A stretch of 21,676 nt of DNA from DATMBL01 sp050735975 (lineage in GTDB: Bacteria > Desulfobacterota > Binatia > UBA9968). The notes under the pieces are model-generated. The model was not told the origin of the DNA. It was given only the letters and a program-made list of their open reading frames with translations, and made no database searches. Both the position numbers and the translations under genes were made by a program. Every line of letters begins with the position of its first letter. The stretch's first letter is position 1. The stretch covers positions 1 to 21,676 of the forward strand of contig JBOHVS010000078.1 of NCBI GenBank assembly GCA_050735975.1, written 5' to 3'. Below, piece by piece: positions 7,396 through 14,144 of the stretch.

Positions 7396-8283
7396 ATGAA
7401 GATCTGTAATTACAATAACAATCAGGCGGGTGTCGTCATTGGCGACAAGGTTTATCCGATCGGTGACGCATTGATTAAAGCCGGTTATGCGCGCAACGGC
7501 TACTCGATGCTGGAAATCATCGATGCGCTGGCGAATAATCCCGCCGCCATGCAGATCGCCCGCGACGCGGCGCAGGGCGCCGGCGGCGTGGCGCTCAGCT
7601 CGGTGAGATTGCTGGCGCCTATCACAAACCCCGGCTCGCTCTGGGCGGCGGCTGCGAACTATCGAGCCCACCAAGCAGAAATGATAACCCGCATGGGAAG
7701 CGCGGGCCGGGAAAACAAGAGCAAGGACGAGTTGATGGCGGAGTTTTTTCTCAAGCCAACGTCTTCTATTATCGGTCCCAACGACACCGTCATTCTGCCG
7801 AAAATTTCCAAGCTCGTCGATTTCGAGTGCGAGCTTTGCGCCGTGATCGGCAAGCCGGCGCGCAAAGTGACGGAGGACCAGGCGCTGAATTACGTGTTCG
7901 GTTACATGATGTGCTGGGATATCAGCCAGCGCGATCCCTGGGGAAAAGGCATGCAGAACACGCGGAATATTCGCAAGGGTTTTGACACCTTCAGCGGTTT
8001 GGGACCGTGGATCGTGACGCGGGACGAAATCGACGAGCCGCAGAACCTGACCATTAAAGTCCTGCAAAACGGCAAGGAAGTCATGACCGCGCACACGAGC
8101 GATATGATCTGCGGTCTGCGCGAGCATATCCGCTTTCTGACGAGCTGCTTGACCCTCCGCCCCGGCGATTTGATAACTACCGGAACGCCCGCCGGTGTGA
8201 GTAAGCTCCACGACGGCGATCATCTCAAGGGAACGATTGAGAAGATCGGCGAAATGGAGATCAATGTCAAAGCAGAGCAGTAA
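7396..8283 (+). CDS. Fumarylacetoacetate hydrolase (FAH) family protein
   Basis: 295 residues; GGAGG (7384-7388) lies 7 bases before the ATG. The N-terminal 80 residues are the variable lid domain, followed by the FAH barrel. The metal-binding acids are Glu144 and Glu146 (DFECELCAVIG) and Asp175 (CWDISQRD), 29 residues apart as in FAHD1/HpcE-type enzymes. The C-terminal GTPAGVSKLHDGD and IGEMEINV stretches complete the pattern. These Mg2+ enzymes cleave C-C bonds of 1,3-diketo acids such as fumarylpyruvate, or decarboxylate and tautomerize them. After a gentisate-type dioxygenase the natural guess is hydrolysis or isomerization of a ring-cleavage acylpyruvate. It follows the LLM gene by 23 bases, so the two are likely co-transcribed. 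Confidence 0.92.
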   Translation: MKICNYNNNQAGVVIGDKVYPIGDALIKAGYARNGYSMLEIIDALANNPAAMQIARDAAQGAGGVALSSVRLLAPITNPGSLWAAAANYRAHQAEMITRMGSAGRENKSKDELMAEFFLKPTSSIIGPNDTVILPKISKLVDFECELCAVIGKPARKVTEDQALNYVFGYMMCWDISQRDPWGKGMQNTRNIRKGFDTFSGLGPWIVTRDEIDEPQNLTIKVLQNGKEVMTAHTSDMICGLREHIRFLTSCLTLRPGDLITTGTPAGVSKLHDGDHLKGTIEKIGEMEINVKAEQ

Positions 8284-8297
8284 GGAGATTAACTAGT

Positions 8298-8381
8298 TCT
8301 CACTGAAAAAGCTGCTGATCATGCTTCGACAAAGCTCATACTGCGCCCCGTCGAAGGGTGAACGAGTTTTGTTCAGTGAGA
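8298..8381. repeat. Nested inverted repeat between FAH and aminotransferase genes
   Basis: A perfect 10-bp outer inverted repeat, TCTCACTGAA (8298-8307) and TTCAGTGAGA (8372-8381), encloses an inner 7-bp pair, CTTCGAC (8324-8330) and GTCGAAG (8350-8356). The inner part carries the CTTCGACAAAGCTC core found again at 9579 and, slightly changed and on the other strand, near 21418. It looks like a REP-like dispersed hairpin that could also stabilise or separate the flanking mRNA. Confidence 0.75.
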
Positions 8382-8407
8382 CTAACTAACGGGACCACGA
8401 GGTTCTT

Positions 8408-9517
8408 ATGATTGAGTTGCCGAAACTGAATCCGCCCACTCGGACGCTTCTCGGCCCCGGGCCGAGTCCGGTTCATCCGCGCGTGTTGAAAAGCCTATCG
8501 TTGCCGGTGGTCGGCCACCTTGACCCCGCATTTCTCAAGATCATGGACGAATGCATGATCATGTTGCGCGAGATTTTTCAGACCGAGAATCGTCTGGCGT
8601 TGCCGATGTCCGGCACCGGGAGTTCGGGCATGGAAACCTGCTTTGTAAATCTGATCGAGCCCGGCGACGCCGTGTTGGTCGGCGTGGCGGGCGTCTTCGG
8701 GACGCGAATGGCAGACGTGGCGGAACGCTGCGGGGCCCAGGTGGATACCGTGCAAACCGAATGGGGCACCGCTCTGGAGCCAGCGCAGTTTCGCGAAGCG
8801 ATGGCAAAGAAGTCATACAAAGTCGTCGCTATCGTCCATGCCGAGACTTCGACCGGGGTCCTGCAGCCGCTGGACGAGATCTCAAAAATCGTAAAAGAGC
8901 ACGGCAGCTTGTTGCTCGTCGATACGGTAACATCACTCGGCGGGGCGCCCGTAAAAGTCGATGAACTAGGCATCGATGCCTGCTATAGCGGCACGCAGAA
9001 GTGCCTTAGCTGTCCGCCGGGACTCTCCCCCGTAACTTTCAGCGAGCGCGCGGTCGAGGTTCTTCGCAAACGTAAAACAAAAGTGCAGAGCTGGTATCTC
9101 GACCTGTCGATGATTGAGAAGTACTGGGGCCGCGAGCGCATCTATCATCACACCGCGCCGATCTCCATGAACTATGCCTTCCATGAGGCGCTTCAGCTCG
9201 CTCTCGAAGAGGGGCTTCCCGCGGCTTGGCGGCGTCACCGCCAAACGCACGAGGCGTTGATTGCCGAGCTTCAGAAGCTTGGAATAGAGCCGGCGGTCGC
9301 CGAAGCGATCCGCGCGCCTATGATCAACGCCATACGAATTCCCGCAGGCGTCGATGATGCGAAGGTGCGCCAACGTTTGTACGACGATTTCAGCATCGAA
9401 ATCGGCGCGGGACTCGGACCGCTCAAGGGAAAGATTTGGCGCGTAGGTTTGATGGGGCACGGCGCGCGCGTGGAAAATGTGGAGTTGTTTATCGATGCGC
9501 TGCGGCAGTTGCTCTGA
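8408..9517 (+). CDS. Class-V PLP aminotransferase (alanine/serine-glyoxylate aminotransferase-like)
   Basis: 369 residues, normal for the AGXT/serine-pyruvate aminotransferase group. It opens with the family's GPGPSPVHPRVL (about 17-28) and has the PLP phosphate region SGTGSSGMETCF (about 75-86), an aspartate for the pyridine nitrogen in LLVDTVTSLGG (near 178) and the Schiff-base lysine Lys198 in SGTQKCLSCPPGL. Such enzymes move an amino group between alanine or serine and glyoxylate or another oxo acid. In a ring-cleavage cluster it could consume pyruvate or glyoxylate or aminate an oxo-acid product; this is inference. The start has AGG five bases upstream. It is separated from the FAH gene by the nested repeat at 8298-8381, and it is the last gene of the plus-strand run. 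Confidence 0.9.
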   Translation: MIELPKLNPPTRTLLGPGPSPVHPRVLKSLSLPVVGHLDPAFLKIMDECMIMLREIFQTENRLALPMSGTGSSGMETCFVNLIEPGDAVLVGVAGVFGTRMADVAERCGAQVDTVQTEWGTALEPAQFREAMAKKSYKVVAIVHAETSTGVLQPLDEISKIVKEHGSLLLVDTVTSLGGAPVKVDELGIDACYSGTQKCLSCPPGLSPVTFSERAVEVLRKRKTKVQSWYLDLSMIEKYWGRERIYHHTAPISMNYAFHEALQLALEEGLPAAWRRHRQTHEALIAELQKLGIEPAVAEAIRAPMINAIRIPAGVDDAKVRQRLYDDFSIEIGAGLGPLKGKIWRVGLMGHGARVENVELFIDALRQLL

Positions 9518-9545
9518 GGCAGGCCGATGAAAGGTCCATCTGCTT

Positions 9546-9685
9546 CGTCAGACTGTGTGACAACTAGCCGATCACCCTTCGACAAAGCTCAGGGCGAGCG
9601 GCTAATATCGGAAATCATAATCAGGAACGGTTCGTGCTGAACCCGGTCGGAGCAACGTTTACAGAGTTCTCACAATCTGTCGTTG
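9546..9685. repeat. Composite inverted-repeat element, diverged copy A
   Basis: Begins with CGTCAGACTGTGTGACAAC (9546-9564), identical in 18 of 19 bases to the left arm of the element at 11180. An inner hairpin TAGCCG (9565-9570)/CGGCTA (9599-9604) holds the CCCTTCGACAAAGCTCAGGG core. A second, degenerate unit (GGTTCGTGCTGA, about 9629-9640) follows. The end, GAGTTCTCACAATCTG (9664-9679), resembles the right arm GAGTTTTCACACAGTCT of the other copy. Together with 11180-11310 it flanks the minus-strand gene at 9719-10606. Apart from this element the gap holds nothing recognisable. Confidence 0.65.
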
Positions 9686-9718
9686 CGCGGAGTGCCGTTA
9701 CAGACACGCGCGCGCACT

Positions 9719-10606
9719 TTAGTCAACGGTGCTGACGAACTCTTTGCGAATAAATCCCGAGGTTCCGTTGGCGTGAATTTCCAGCCAGTCGCCGTAGACA
9801 CCGATGACCACGATCTTGGTGCCCTTAACTACCTGTGAAATGGATGATGATTTGTAACTTGGTTCTTTGCGAACCGGCGTTGTGGTTCTGATTTCGAATA
9901 GGTTGCTGTTGGATTTGCCGTTTGGTTTCTGCTGCCGTGAATGCTCATTGGATGAGCGGTTTGCCCCGACTTGTTTTTGAGTCTCCACCGATTTCGCTAG
10001 TTCGGCAAGCTGAGCGGAAGCCCGCGCGAGAGCCGATTTGTCTTCAAGCATTCCAAGTGATTTTTCCCACGTCATGACGGTAGTGATGTCCATACCCTCG
10101 CGTACGAGTAGGAGCGGACAGCTAATGACGACCGGAGAGGAAACAACCTCTCTAAAATCCCACCTCGAGACGGATTCCAGTAGATCCTTCTTGAAATCTC
10201 CATCAGGAATCCGCGACGCGATCTCCTTTACGTTGCTTACTTCGCCGGAAGAATCAATGGCCAACTGCAGCAAGATACCGCCCATGAGGTTTGGGTTGTT
10301 CTCGCTCTCCTCGCGATAAACATCGCGCAATGCTGCGAGCTGGCTTTCGATCTTAGCGCTGATTCTCGCGGTATCGACATCCTCGTCTTTAAAGGCTTTA
10401 ACGCTGAATCCCAGCTCGGGGGCAAAGACGACAACGTTTCCCAGCGCGACTTGCCACCTGGGTTGATTTTTTTTCGGCTTGGCTGCCGCGGTTTCGGGTG
10501 AGACCTCTTGTTGCGGAGAGTCGGCGCCCATGCGAAATCCCCACAGGATCATCCCTATTCCGAAGACACAACTTGCAAGCGCCACTAAGGCCCGTTTGTT
10601 TCTCAT
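9719..10606 (-). CDS. Membrane-anchored AgmX/PglI-domain protein with C-terminal SH3 domain
   Basis: 295 residues from the ATG at 10606; longer in-frame starts up to 10714 add a stretch that does not look like protein and would bury the membrane anchor. Residues about 5-25 form one hydrophobic segment (LVALASCVFGIGMILWGF), so the rest is probably periplasmic. Residues about 80-170 match the AgmX/PglI C-terminal (TonB-like) domain: a helix with ESQLAALRDVYREE, a GGILLQLAIDSSGEV strand pair and a conserved SRWDF near residue 150. A Ser/Gln/Asn-rich linker (about 205-235) leads to a bacterial SH3 domain (about 236-293: VRKEPS, GDWLEI, SGFIRKEFV). AgmX/PglI domains are known mainly from myxobacteria and related groups, in gliding and envelope proteins. 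Role here unknown; envelope binding is likely. It is a lone minus-strand gene between two repeat elements. Confidence 0.75.
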   Translation of the reverse strand: MRNKRALVALASCVFGIGMILWGFRMGADSPQQEVSPETAAAKPKKNQPRWQVALGNVVVFAPELGFSVKAFKDEDVDTARISAKIESQLAALRDVYREESENNPNLMGGILLQLAIDSSGEVSNVKEIASRIPDGDFKKDLLESVSRWDFREVVSSPVVISCPLLLVREGMDITTVMTWEKSLGMLEDKSALARASAQLAELAKSVETQKQVGANRSSNEHSRQQKPNGKSNSNLFEIRTTTPVRKEPSYKSSSISQVVKGTKIVVIGVYGDWLEIHANGTSGFIRKEFVSTVD

Positions 10607-10882
10607 ACTCCCGCAGTCCCGCTCATTCGACCACCCTCGCCGGGTTAAATGGCCAGAGGGCAGCAATTCTCGTACCGTCCTCTCACCAGCAAACCGCGAA
10701 ACGTGAAATAGCATAACCGGGTCAAACGGGTCCGCGAATTTTTCTGAAAAGACGAAGCTTTAACCAGGCCCCCATCGCACTGGGTCGCCGTCACGTGGAG
10801 CACGCGGGGCTCGGCTGCCCGAAAAAGGAGTCAAAAACGTGCACATTTATCGACGACTTTTCACCGGTTAGAGGCTTTTTTT
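10607..10882. other. Non-coding stretch
   Basis: Between the minus-strand AgmX/PglI gene and the plus-strand gene relic I see no gene, strong hairpin or repeat. It probably contains the promoter of the minus-strand gene. A short open frame opposite to it has no protein-like character. Confidence 0.4.
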
Positions 10883-11125
10883 GACCATGGCCCGGTCAGC
10901 ACCACGAAAATCTTCATGGGCGAGTACGAAGGCTTTTACACCTTGTTGCTCCAACGGGTGGGCGATATGGCACGTCAGGGCAAATCTCTGGACGAAATAA
11001 AAAAAGAGCTCAAGATGCCGGAATACGCCGACTGGGCGGGCCAGGATCGGCTCGGAGTCAACATCGACGTGGGGCATCCAAGTCGGCCAAAAGTAAGGCT
11101 TGAGAAAGAACCACGAGGCTGGTAG
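10883..11125 (+). pseudogene. C-terminal relic of an MBL-fold metallohydrolase
   Basis: The frame reads DHGPVST at its start, the last metal motif (GHGP) of metallo-beta-lactamase-fold hydrolases with Gly changed to Asp. It continues through a helix with LLLQRVGDMARQGKSLDEI to a KMPEYADWAG segment, the typical C-terminal tail of the SoxH/quinoprotein-relay-like MBL subgroup. Upstream of 10883 no HxHxDH region or other MBL sequence is visible in any frame, and a run of seven T at 10876-10882 marks the point where similarity stops. An ATG at 10916 could still start a 69-residue peptide, but it would lack all catalytic residues. Best read as a decaying fragment left by deletion or recombination. 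It lies just left of repeat copy B. Confidence 0.65.
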
Positions 11126-11179
11126 TTCAAAGAAAATACCCGAGGAGTCATCTTCGATTCTTCAGAGACTCTTCGCTAG

Positions 11180-11310
11180 CGTCAGACTGTGTGAAAACAC
11201 CGTTCATGGTTCCCTTCGACTTCGCTGGGCAGGCTCGCGCACCACGAACGGTGCGGTTTGATTAGAAATTGAGTAATTATCCGTTCGAAAGAGTTTTCAC
11301 ACAGTCTAGC
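11180..11310. repeat. Composite nested inverted-repeat element, copy B
   Basis: Outer arms AGACTGTGTGAAAAC (11184-11198) and GTTTTCACACAGTCT (11293-11307) are perfect 15-bp inverted repeats. Directly inside, CACCGTTCATGGT (11198-11210) pairs with ACCACGAACGGTG (11241-11253), 12 of 13 positions, around the CCCTTCGACTTCGCTG core. About 40 A/T-rich bases fill the space between inner hairpin and right arm. No coding capacity. The size and structure resemble a non-autonomous MITE or a compound REP element. The left arm recurs at 9546-9564. Confidence 0.8.
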
Positions 11311-11361
11311 GTTCAGAATGACAACTTTCAGTGTCAAGTTCGCGGTATGGAGGATTGAAAT

Positions 11362-12201
11362 ATGCCCAACGTAAAGTTACCGACCGGCGTCGATCTTTAT
11401 TACGAATCTCACGGCCAGGGAGAGCCGCTTATCCTGGTGCCGTCGACGGCGTACTCCGGTGAGGTATGGAAACCCTCGCAAATGCCGCTGGCGAATTCGT
11501 TAAACCTGATCCTCCACGACCCACGAGGATGCGGACGGTCGGCGGCTACGCAGAACGTCTATACCATCGAGCAGATGGCTGCTGACATCGTCGCCTTGAT
11601 GGATCATCTGAAGCTTGCCTCGGCCCACCTTCTCGGTCACTCGATGGGCGGGCGGATCGCGCTCAACCTAACGCAAAACTTTCCGGGGCGAGTGGAAAGC
11701 TTGATTATGGCCGCGAGCGGTTCGGGCCCGGCGGCAAGAACCGGGGCAGACTGCGTCGCCGGCTTGCCGCACCGCCTGGTCGTAGAACTCGTCGAAATGG
11801 GATTCGAAAAATTCGTTTATCACGAGATCTGCGAATCGGATACTTTCTTCACTAAGGACTACCGTCAACGGCAACGTGATAAGGTCGAGGAGTTTTTCAA
11901 GCTCGCCTGGGCAACGCACGCCAAACTGCCGGAATTTGTCCACCTCTGCATCGCACGGCATAACTGGGAAGGCACGCACAGGTTGGGGGACGTCCAAGTT
12001 CCGACCTTGGTGGTAATCGGCGATCAAGACACGGTCGGGAGCAATCATGTCGGTCAAGCGGAGGTATTGGCGAAGCGAATCCCGGGCGCGCAGATGAAGA
12101 CTTTAAAGGGGCAGTCGCACGGATTTTTCTGGCAAGCTACGGAAGAGACCAATTCCATGATTCTCGATTGGGTTAAGAGGCACCGTTCCGCGAAAGCATA
12201 G
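11362..12201 (+). CDS. Alpha/beta hydrolase, 3-oxoadipate enol-lactonase-like
   Basis: 279 residues; GGAGGA (11349-11354) lies 7 bases before the ATG. No signal peptide, so cytoplasmic. The full catalytic triad can be read: Ser94 in LLGHSMGGR, Asp223 in VIGDQDTV and His253 in GQSHGFFW. The HDPRGCGRS segment near residues 50-58 is typical of the enol-lactonase/haloperoxidase-like branch, which hydrolyses esters, lactones or C-C bonds of small acids. The exact substrate cannot be told. It stands alone on the plus strand, behind repeat copy B and in front of a converging minus-strand pair. A short open frame with a good ribosome site begins 11 bases after it. Confidence 0.9.
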   Translation: MPNVKLPTGVDLYYESHGQGEPLILVPSTAYSGEVWKPSQMPLANSLNLILHDPRGCGRSAATQNVYTIEQMAADIVALMDHLKLASAHLLGHSMGGRIALNLTQNFPGRVESLIMAASGSGPAARTGADCVAGLPHRLVVELVEMGFEKFVYHEICESDTFFTKDYRQRQRDKVEEFFKLAWATHAKLPEFVHLCIARHNWEGTHRLGDVQVPTLVVIGDQDTVGSNHVGQAEVLAKRIPGAQMKTLKGQSHGFFWQATEETNSMILDWVKRHRSAKA

Positions 12202-12212
12202 AGGCAAAGGAT

Positions 12213-12350
12213 ATGGCCGAAAAAGTAGCCAGTCCCCCAGAGCCGATTGCGACACAGTCTCTCGAGGGAATAACCGGCAAACCGGTCACCGCGGCGCCAA
12301 CGTGTGCGCGATGTTCAGCAGCATTTCTTCGAAGTCGGCCAGCGCATTGA
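12213..12350 (+). other. Possible truncated gene start, 45 codons
   Basis: ATG 12213 has GAGG (12201-12204) eight bases upstream and opens a protein-like sequence (MAEKVASPPEPIATQSLEGI). From about 12286 it runs antisense through the end of the converging dehydrogenase gene and stops at 12350. The first 25 codons look like a genuine N-terminus that has lost its gene body where the minus-strand block begins. It could also be a small protein; I do not recognise it. Confidence 0.3.
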
Positions 12351-13383
12351 AGCGCGGCGAGCCGCCGAGATGAGGCGTCACGATGACGTTGCGGAAACCA
12401 AGCAACGGGTCCTGCAATGGGCCAGGCTCCTCATAAAAAGTGTCGAGTCCGAATCCCGCCACCCGCCCCGACGACAGCCCCTCTCGTAGGGCTACGCGGT
12501 CGACCAGTTGCGGTTGCGACACGTTCACAAGCAGCGCCCCAGGCTTGATGATCGAAAGCTCACGCCGTCCAATGATGCCATTGGTCTCGGGTCCACCGGG
12601 CAAATGGAGGCTCACGCAATCAGAGGTCGCCAGTAGTTCGTCCAGGCTGCAATAGGTTGCCTGGTAAAGTTCCTCTTCTTTCGCATCGACGCGATGGCGC
12701 TGCGTATAGGCGATGCGCATCTCCAACGCCTTCGCGCGCAGCGCCAGCTCCCGCCCGATCTCGCCAAAGCCGATGATGCCCAGCTGTTGCCCGAATAGGG
12801 TCCGAAGCCCTGTAATACGGGCCCAGTTTCCGTTGGGTGTGTGTGCCCGCTCGAAGCGCGTCGGCGAAAACCCTGCCGCGCGCAACTGGTAAAAGCCGAT
12901 AAGGCCGGCAGTCTCCGTGATTCTGCGAGCCAGCGCCAGCATCAATGCCAGCGCGTGCTCCGCGGTGGCGATATTGGCGCGGCGGCGAATCGTCAACACG
13001 CGCACGCCGGCATGTTCGCACGCCCACCGATCGATCCGCGGCGTCAAGATACCGTACTTCTGGACAACTTTGAGCGCGCCCCCGGCGGCTGCGATCTCCT
13101 TTCTGCCGATGTTGAAGTCTTCAACGACGATCACCCGCGCGCCGGAGAGATTTGCATGTAGAGCCGCTTGATTCTCGACGAGCCGGACCTCCGCCGGATA
13201 GAGATTATCCAGACGCGCGCGCAATCTAGCGCACCAGCCGGCGAAGTCGGCCTCGTCATGCGCCATGAAATGGTAGAAGGCATGGATGCGCTCTACCGGC
13301 GCCGATGGATCCAGAATCACTTGGATCGTACGCAGAAACCGGTCGTCTTCGACGATGACAACGGGGCGGGAAGGGGAAGACAT
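12286..13383 (-). CDS. D-2-hydroxyacid dehydrogenase-like, NAD-binding, catalytic Arg missing
   Basis: 365 residues from ATG 13383, which overlaps the upstream stop codon as TAATG, so translation is probably coupled. The Rossmann domain is clear: dinucleotide motif Gly205-Phe-Gly207-Glu-Ile-Gly210 (LGIIGFGEIGREL), CVSLHLPGGPETNGIIG in the middle, and the Glu319 (YEEPGP) and His338 (TPHLGG) that act with Arg in catalysis. In the family the loop NxxRGxLVD provides the substrate-binding Arg. Here it reads NVSQPQLVD with Gln290-Pro291, so the Arg is absent. The N-terminal 120 residues are longer and more diverged than in typical glycerate or lactate dehydrogenases. It may have a different substrate, work as a binding protein, or be a non-oxidising relative. 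A 5-bp hairpin (12273-12286) directly follows its stop. Confidence 0.85.
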   Translation of the reverse strand: MSSPSRPVVIVEDDRFLRTIQVILDPSAPVERIHAFYHFMAHDEADFAGWCARLRARLDNLYPAEVRLVENQAALHANLSGARVIVVEDFNIGRKEIAAAGGALKVVQKYGILTPRIDRWACEHAGVRVLTIRRRANIATAEHALALMLALARRITETAGLIGFYQLRAAGFSPTRFERAHTPNGNWARITGLRTLFGQQLGIIGFGEIGRELALRAKALEMRIAYTQRHRVDAKEEELYQATYCSLDELLATSDCVSLHLPGGPETNGIIGRRELSIIKPGALLVNVSQPQLVDRVALREGLSSGRVAGFGLDTFYEEPGPLQDPLLGFRNVIVTPHLGGSPRFNALADFEEMLLNIAHTLAPR

Positions 13384-13937
13384 TACGCAGCGTTGCCGCC
13401 TTGATTCGCCGCGGGCTCCGGATCGACCTGCAGCGCTTTCAAGCATCGGGTAAGCATATTGTAGGCGCCGATCAGCATCGTCAATTCCACGATCTGCCGC
13501 TCGCTGAAATGAATCTTTAACGCGGCGAACACTTCATCGGGTACGTCGATCTGCCTGGTCATAGAGTCGACATATGCAAGTAGCACGCGCTGCCGTTCAC
13601 TGAATAGATCAGAGGATCTCCAGGCGCTTAGCGCGTCAACCTGCGCCGGGGTAAGGCCTTCTTTCAAAGCATATGCCGGCCCGTGCGCGCGCAACACATA
13701 TTCAACGTTATTGACAATCGCCACGCGAATCACCGCCAACTCGCGGCATTGGCCGTCGATTTCAGTTCCGTAGCGGACCGCCTGATTCAGCTCAAACCAG
13801 GCATTAGCCAGCGCCGGGCTGTGCAGCATTAAACGATAAATATTGATGAGCCGCCCGCCGCGGGCGCCGCGGATCTTTGTGATGAGGTCCGCCAGCTCGG
13901 GATGATCTTTCTCTTCGAACAGCGCTACGCGTGCCAT
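13383..13937 (-). CDS. Carboxymuconolactone decarboxylase/AhpD-like family protein
   Basis: 184 residues from ATG 13937, with GGAG about six bases upstream (ACGGAGCATCC before the ATG); the longer open frame to 14099 adds unconserved sequence. The family signature is present: RELAVIRVAIVNNVEYVLRAHGPAYALKEGL at residues about 65-95, with His85 in place, followed by helices ending LTMLIGAYNMLTRCL. The CxxC of AhpD-type peroxidase partners is absent, and the common YEW Glu is Val81, so a redox role is unlikely and a decarboxylase-like or unknown role is more likely. Members of this fold accompany many aromatic-acid clusters. It is coupled (TAATG) to the dehydrogenase-like gene and diverges from the CorA gene; the 207-base gap must hold both promoters, but no convincing -35/-10 pair was found. 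Confidence 0.85.
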   Translation of the reverse strand: MARVALFEEKDHPELADLITKIRGARGGRLINIYRLMLHSPALANAWFELNQAVRYGTEIDGQCRELAVIRVAIVNNVEYVLRAHGPAYALKEGLTPAQVDALSAWRSSDLFSERQRVLLAYVDSMTRQIDVPDEVFAALKIHFSERQIVELTMLIGAYNMLTRCLKALQVDPEPAANQGGNAA

Positions 13938-14144
13938 GGATGCTCCGTAAGGCGACTCTGTGAGTATTCCGTTCTTGTCGATCGTTGGTTTCTTTTTATC
14001 GCAAGGCGAAAAAAATATCCATTCGTGCTTGACTTGAAGGCTGCCAAGAAGAGAAAGTAAGCGGCTGTTAAAAGCGAAGTAGCATGGGGCAGGGAGCAAG
14101 AGCAGATATCAGAGGTCGGGCGCTGATCATACGAGAATAACGGT

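Noticed and set aside
7186..8223. Long minus-strand open frame opposite the FAH gene (345 codons)
   Set aside because: It is antisense to a strongly supported family gene, has no recognisable motifs or ribosome site, and arises from codon bias on the other strand.
9546..11310. Insertion sequence or composite transposon
   Set aside because: No transposase or target-site duplication is visible; only non-coding repeat elements are supported.
12273..12286. ACCGG-CAAA-CCGGT hairpin at the end of the dehydrogenase-like gene
   Set aside because: Short stem and no T-run on either strand; too weak to call a terminator.
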